Shown here: positions 58,088 through 64,000 of the stretch, piece after piece
Layout of the letters: each line of letters starts with the position of its first letter
How positions within the stretch are numbered: position 1 is the first letter of the stretch
Assembly (NCBI RefSeq): GCF_009727055.1
Contig: NC_052350.1
Coordinates: forward strand, 3,028,191 to 3,092,190
Direction: 5' to 3'
Length of the DNA stretch: 64,000 nt
DNA from: Benincasa hispida
Taxonomy: Eukaryota; Streptophyta; Magnoliopsida; Cucurbitales; Cucurbitaceae
The notes under the pieces: generated by a model
Told to the model about the DNA's origin: nothing
Databases searched by the model: none
What the model saw: the letters and a program-made list of their open reading frames with translations, nothing else
Program-made: the position numbers and the translations under genes

Positions 58088-59981
58088 AGTTGTTAACCCA
58101 ACAGGCAAGAAAAACAAATAGAGTCTAGTGATCAAAATATACAAGTTCTCTTACATTTTTGTTGAAGAGTTAACATAATTTCAATAGTAGGAATTAAAAT
58201 AAATATTTTTAAAAGTTTATGGACTAAAATTTTGAATATTTTTTAAAGTTTAGGGACCAAAACAAAAACACGATTTAAAGTAAAACCAAATTTTATAATT
58301 AGCATAAATAGAATGTTGTTTTGTTATATAAATATTATAAGATTTATTTAATCCCAACGGTAATGTAGTGAGGTTTGATTTTGCACGTGGAAAGATGGTA
58401 TTGGTCAAATGAAATCGCAACGTTTAGGCAATTGGCGGTGTTATGCGTGCCACTTTTCTTCGTTCAACGAATGCCTCAATTATTTAACTTCACTAAAACT
58501 CAAAATTCACTGTCTCACCAATCCCCAATGCAAATTCTTACGTTCACTTTTTTGTGTTCATTTGCTTTTTTTTTTTTCTTTTTTTGAAAAGTGTTCATTT
58601 CTGCTTTCTAATTTCTAACATACTTTATTATCTTTCCAATTTTAATTTATCAAAAACAAATTTACATTCCCTATTTTATTATTTTTTTAAAATTTATTTA
58701 GTAACACGTGCCACATACTCTCTCCTTCCCAAAACTATAATTTTATACGTACGTCCATTCTATTCTATTTAACTATCTATTTCATTTTGCTCATCTTTCT
58801 GTTACATCATGTAAAATGAACTCTTTGTTTCATGTTTATATAATCATTTAGCTAAAAGTGATTTGTACAAAGAAACTTTTTTCCTCTAAAACTTTAAGAG
58901 TGAAACGCTTTACTAAATAACTTTCTCTTCATGTAAAAGTCATAATTTTTTATTTGACTTTTCTTTAGAGAACATTTGAAACAAATAGTGAAGAGTTGCT
59001 TAGGTGAGAGAGCTGAAGAGTTCAAAAAGTTATTTAGTTACGAAATTGATATTTTTTTAGTCGTGAAGTCTACTGTGAGTTTGAGAATTCATTGGGTGTG
59101 TTTTATATTATATTTGGATTTGATTTGTAATAATACCATCTTTTTTTTAATTTTTTTTTGGCAAATCTTTAATATTTATGTAACTAAAGTAAATATATGT
59201 TATTTTTAAATATAGAATAATGAATTAAAATATTTATAAATATAGTAAGATTTCACTGTTTATCTACGATAGACTACTATAATTGTCTATTTGTGTCATG
59301 ATAGACACAAATAGTAGTCTATTATTGATAGATTAATATTTTGCTATTGTCATTTAAAATAATTTTCTAGTAAACATTTCAAACTATAATTTAAAGTTTT
59401 CATCCGTTTTGTTCGTGTTAGTGTTACATTCTTAAAAGAACACAAAAATGATCCAATTTCGTTATTTTTGTATTTAATTTGTGTGTCTCGTTAACATGTT
59501 ATTTTTAAAAATAACATAAGAGCTACAGACATTTATTTCATGATCCATAAAAAAATAAAAAATAATAATAATACTCGTACTATAATTTTTTAAAAAAAAT
59601 TTTAATTTAGATTTTGGAGGGAGTAATAATAAATAAAGAAAAGCCGTTTTCTTTGAAATCTGAGTTAATGGATAAGAAAGTGAATAAAATAATAGTTAAA
59701 GGTTTGTATAAAGGTCCCCACGTACTCATTCTTCGTGTCCTGTGGATTCCCATTTTCTCACTGGCAGTATCATCACTACCATTTTCACTTTCTTCTGTAA
59801 GAATCATTTTCCTTTTCTCTTCTTTTTCTCTCATTTCATCGTTTTCTTTTTGCTTTTGTAATTCCTCAAATGCTATCTGTGTCACCACATTTTCTTAAAT
59901 CCAGTTTTCACTTGCTTAAAACCCCAATCAATACTCTGTTTTATCATCAGGTTTTGATCTGCTCGAGTTCCAGAGCTCAAA
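58088..59981. other. Intergenic region and 5' leader of the GH3 gene
   Basis: AT-rich. A hairpin-forming repeat lies at 59261-59330. From about 59740 CT-rich sequence suggests the 5' UTR of the glycosidase gene, possibly with an intron ending at TCATCAG (59950). The open frames at 59607-59898 on both strands lie in this leader and have no recognisable domain. Confidence 0.4.
59261..59330. repeat. Short hairpin repeat
   Basis: TAGACTACTATAATTGTCTA and the following TTTGTGTC are mirrored by GACACAAATAGTAGTCTA, giving a stem of about 17-24 bp around ATGATA. Probably a fragment of a GATAGAC-type repeat. Confidence 0.55.
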
Positions 59982-62900
59982 ATGATGCGGTTCTTAAAGC
60001 CCTTGATGGGGTTTTGGCTGTTGCTATGTTGCCTGGCTGTTGCTACAGATGCAACTTACCTGAAATACAAAGACCCTAAACAGCCATTGGGTGCTAGAAT
60101 CAAAGATCTTATGGGTCGGATGACTTTGGAAGAAAAAATTGGCCAAATGGTTCAGATTGAACGGAAAGTTGCAACCCCGGACGTCATGAAGAACTACTTC
60201 ATTGGTATTATATCATAACTCTTTGATATTGGTTCCATTATTTGGTTAAATTAGATTGTGTGAGTTTAATGTCTACTTTTCAGTAAGGATTATTGTCATG
60301 GATGTATGTGTTATATACTGTATTATACTGTATTGTGCTAATGGAAAATGAAGAATGATGGTGGGTTTGGACAGGGAGTGTACTGAGCGGAGGAGGAAGT
60401 GTACCGGCGGAGAAAGCGACGGCGGAGACTTGGGTCAATATGGTGAATGAGATCCAAAAGGGATCTTTAGCCACCCGTCTTGGGATCCCTATGATTTATG
60501 GGATTGATGCTGTTCATGGTCACAATAATGTGTACAATGCCACTATCTTTCCTCATAATGTTGGTCTTGGAGTTACTAGGTAAGAAAAGCAGTCAATAAG
60601 TAGTGGATTTCCTTAGTCTTTTGTATGTATATGATTTGATTATCTTACATTATACTAATGGACGATTAAGATTTAGGAAGGTTTTTATGTGTTGATCTTT
60701 GAACTGATACACCCGTTTAGTAAGAAAAACGAAAAATCCCTGAACATATTTTTTGAATTTGAACTTATAATCCAAAATTTTGTTAGTGGACGGTATGCAG
60801 ATTCATGACCTGGTTTGCTTATGAGTTTACTTTTCACATCAGGGATCCGGAACTTCTTAGGCGGATAGGAGATGCTACAGCACTTGAAGTCAGAGCAACT
60901 GGAATTCCTTACGTTTTTGCTCCATGTATTGCGGTAACGTAACATTTTGAATCAGTTTCTTCGAGGAGAAAATGAAAGATTCTTACATTTTCAGGAAATT
61001 TTGTTTAGTTAGGGTTTTTTCGTTCTGGTTGTTGGGTGTTGTGCAGGTGTGCAGAGATCCTAGATGGGGTCGATGCTATGAGAGCTATAGTGAAGACCAT
61101 AAGATTGTTCAACAAATGACTGAGATTATACCTGGATTGCAAGGAGCAATTCCTTTTAATTCGCGAAAAGGGATTCCTTTTGTTGCGGGAAAGTAAGATC
61201 TATTTGCATAAATTTAACTTTCTTTGGTTGTCATTTTGTGTCTAACAGGAGTAAATTAATAACATAATATGATTTTTCATTTTAATGTTTAAAAGATTAT
61301 ATATAGTATCTATATTTTCAAATTTAAATATTGTATTAGATTGGTATTTTCCCCTGCATGCTTACCAGCAAATATCCTTGTACAGTGCTTTGAATGATTA
61401 TACTGGGGTTAATTATCATTTACCCAGATGCCTACCAAAATAATGCTAATAATTCTAACAGCTTTTTGTTTTATTTTTTATTTGTTAATTTTGTTTTTTA
61501 TTTTTTAAATCTATGGTAAAAAGTCTAAAGTCGAGGCTAGACAAGCATTTAACTTCTGTCTTCTTTTAACCAATGCATAGCCTCTCTCTCTTCAATAACA
61601 CTGTTTTTAATGTTACTGAATTGATTAATAAAATATCTTATGTCTTTGCTATGAGAGCTATAGCGAAGACCATAAGATTGTTCAACAAATGACTGAGATC
61701 ATACCTGGATTGCAAGGAGCAATTCCTTCTAATTCGCGAAAAGGATTCCTTTTGTTGCGGAAAGTAAGATCTATTTGCAAAGTTTTAACTTTCTTTGGTT
61801 GTCATTTTGTCTAACAGGAGTCAATTAATAACATAATATGATTTTCATTTTAATGTTTAAAAGGTTATATATAGTATCTATAATTTTCAAATTTAAATAT
61901 TGTAATTAGATTTGGTATTTTCCCCTGCATGCTTACCAGCAAATATCCTTGTACAGTGCTTTGAATGATTATACTGGGGTTAATTATCATTTACCCAGAT
62001 GCCCACCCAAAATAATAATGCTAATAATTCTAACAGCTTTTTGTTTTATTTTTTATTTTTTATTTGTTAATTTTGTTTTTTATTTTTTAAATCTATGGTC
62101 AAAAAGCCTAAAGTTGTGAGGCTAGACAAGCATTTAACTTCTGTCTTCTTTTAACCAATGCATACCCTCTCTCTCTCTTCAATAACACTGTTTTTAATGT
62201 TACTGAATTGATTGATAAAATATCTTTATGTGGACCATGTGGTTCCTGGTAAAATCATTGTTTATAAATGGTTATGAAATAAGTTGGTTCCTCATTCAGT
62301 AGTTCCTTCTTAGTGATTATACATATGGATTTCTCTAGCAAAATGCTCATTCATTTCTATTCTCCTCTCCTGCTTAATCTAGCTGTCTAACATGATGACC
62401 CTTCCCTATTTTTGGCATTCTTCAGTCTTATCAGATGAGGTTTTGTGAACGCATGTAAAAGATTATTAAACAAAATCCAAATCTTATAGGCATTGGAAGT
62501 TAAAGTTAAATTTCCTTACTTGGTAAACCAATGTATCAATGCGGATCTATAATAATATCAGAGAACACATGCTCAATTGTAATGAAGACCGTCTTCTCTC
62601 TCTCTCTCTCTCTCTTTTCACTTGCCCCATATTAAATTTCTCCGTACTAGTTTTCTTCAAAGAACCAGTGAAATGAAGGGAAGATCATATTGATTCTTTT
62701 TACTTGAAGTAATTATGAAAATGAAAAAAAAAAAAATAGGGTTTATTGATTGATGATGTATTATAATATATATGCTAGTAGAAACATTTTTACTTGAAGT
62801 AAAGAAAAATGAAATATAAGTAGCTAAGAGATCCTTCCGTCTGAGTCTTTTGGTGATAGAAATGAACCAAACCTAATCTCACCCATAACATCCATCTCTG

Positions 62901-64000
62901 TTTCTCTGTATTGTTTTGCTCATATATGTTGTCTTTTCAAATGCGCTCATGATTTAACTGGACTATGCAAGAGTTGGTCAAAATCTAGTGATTCAAATGA
63001 ATTTATTTGGATATATTCCATTTACCACTTTTCTATTTCAACTTATTTAACTTCAGACAAAAAGTTGCGGCCTGTGCTAAGCACTTCGTAGGAGATGGTG
63101 GCACAACCAGGGGTATCGATGAAAATAACACTGTGGTTAACTATAATGGTTTGCTTAACATTCACATGCCTGCATATTATAACTCGATAAAAAAGGGAGT
63201 TGCAACAGTAATGGTATCATACTCGAGCTGGAATGGAGTGAGAATGCACGCCAACCATGACCTTGTCACTGGCTACCTCAAGGACAAGCTGAGGTTCAAG
63301 GTATTCAAAGAAATTAGATAACTTAAGTGAGATTCTTATATTAGTATACTAAAATAGATCGTAGACAATTGTACAAGCTCGGAATGAATGTTTTTTGTTG
63401 GTTGTCTGTAGGGTTTTGTCATTTCTGATTGGCAAGGGATTGACAGGATCACCTCTCCTCCACATGCTAATTATTCATATTCAGTTCAAGCTGGAGTTAG
63501 TGCTGGAATTGACATGGTAAGTCAAATGTCAGCTCTGATTTGGAACATGTAACACAACCATCATACACTTCCTTGTCTATGGAAGATTAGTGGTTGAACT
63601 TAATTTCAGTCTGCCTCAACCTGAGCCATTTGATTTTGTTCTTGATGTCTAATTTAAGACGGTTACAATATTCCATTGTGTATATGATGCATGGCAGGTT
63701 ATGGTTCCAGAAAACTACACGGAGTTCATTGACGAACTCACTCGCCAGGTGAAGAATAATATCATTCCAATGAGCAGGATCAATGATGCTGTTCAGAGGA
63801 TATTAAGAATTAAATTCCTTATGGGTCTCTTTGAAAACCCATTGGCGGATAACAGCCTAGCCAACCAACTTGGGAGCAAGGTCTGTCACCCGTTGTTTTG
63901 ATTCTAGTTGGAAAATGATTTAGCTAAAGTTTTGGCTTTGGTGTAACTGAAACTAAAATGTTGGCCTTCAACAGGAACATAGAGAACTGGCCAGGGAAGC
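59982..64000 (+). CDS. GH3 family beta-glucosidase-like protein, 5' part (window end)
   Basis: Secreted glycoside hydrolase family 3 enzyme; plant members release glucose or other sugars from beta-glucans and glucosides in the wall or vacuole. Exons 59982-60204, 60375-60579, 60843-60933, 61047-61192, 63057-63300, 63412-63516, 63698-63880, 63975-64000 (cut); GT-AG and in frame, about 408 residues visible of roughly 620-630 usual for the family. A signal peptide is clear ([20 protein letters not shown], cleavage near residue 24). GH3 N-domain motifs: [10 protein letters not shown] (substrate pocket), [23 protein letters not shown], and the nucleophile Asp in VISDWQGID (about residue 309). The start could also be the second Met. 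Intron 4 (1.86 kb) carries a tandem duplication containing a broken exon 4 copy. The acid/base domain is beyond the window. Confidence 0.93.
61075..62231 (+). repeat. 573-bp tandem duplication in GH3 gene with pseudo-exon
   Basis: 61075-61647 is repeated at 61648-62231. The first unit begins inside exon 4 (GCTATGAGAGCTATAG) and runs into intron 4. In the second unit the 116-bp exon piece (61648-61763) has lost two bases (in GAAAAGGATT and GCGGAAAG) and would be out of frame. It keeps the donor GT but has no acceptor of its own. Confidence 0.9.
62596..62618 (+). repeat. CT microsatellite
   Basis: (CT)n tract in GH3 intron 4. Confidence 0.9.

Noticed and set aside
59607..59898. Frames of 93-94 codons on both strands upstream of the GH3 gene
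   Set aside because: They overlap on opposite strands in the likely 5' leader and are low-complexity; no family resemblance.

Overview
This is plant nuclear DNA: AT-rich, with long GT-AG introns, large nested LTR retrotransposons, hAT-like and PIF-like MITEs, and tRNA-derived and Au-type SINEs. The five genes are ordinary eudicot genes. The repeat set looks cucurbit-like to me, but that is an impression from memory and not a database result.

Layout. 1-7.2 kb is a nest of LTR elements: a decayed Ty1/copia copy on the minus strand, broken by a ~2 kb solo LTR and by another element whose 5' LTR and leader run off the left edge. 7.2-9.0 kb holds a SINE fragment and a long-TIR element with a Tourist-like MITE inside it. 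9.58-19.45 kb (+) is a complete 22-exon KIN-12E-type phragmoplast kinesin. Convergent to it, 19.84-22.49 kb (-) is a four-exon gene for a 152-residue protein with DnaJ-type zinc motifs and a predicted plastid location. 23.0-27.0 kb contains a hAT-like MITE with target duplications, a decayed ~2 kb-family LTR, an Au-type SINE remnant and an inverted repeat. 27.09-37.33 kb (+) is a dead copia element with both LTRs and a target duplication, interrupted by a 2,006-bp solo LTR and by an unclassified ~2.7 kb insertion. Its 3' LTR ends 330 bp before the start codon of the next gene.

37.66-41.72 kb (+) encodes a 632-residue CCHC zinc-knuckle protein in which one knuckle exon (108 bp) occurs four times in tandem. 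46.03-55.11 kb (+) is a complete 16-exon TOUSLED-type Ser/Thr kinase (680 residues); its large intron 3 has collected LINE, gag-like and SINE debris. 59.98-64.00 kb (+) is the 5' part of a secreted GH3 beta-glucosidase-like gene, cut by the window end; its intron 4 carries a 573-bp tandem duplication with a broken copy of part of exon 4.

The genes form no functional cluster: cytokinesis motor, plastid zinc protein, nucleic-acid-binding protein, chromatin kinase and wall/glucoside hydrolase. I found no clearly new biological system. The most unusual signal is a dispersed ACGATCGTTTAG-like motif array in the same part of the ~2 kb LTR family and again in its leader. Other points of interest are the serial insertion of that family into one copia family, the exon multiplication in the zinc-knuckle gene, and an MSA-like mitotic promoter element upstream of the kinesin.
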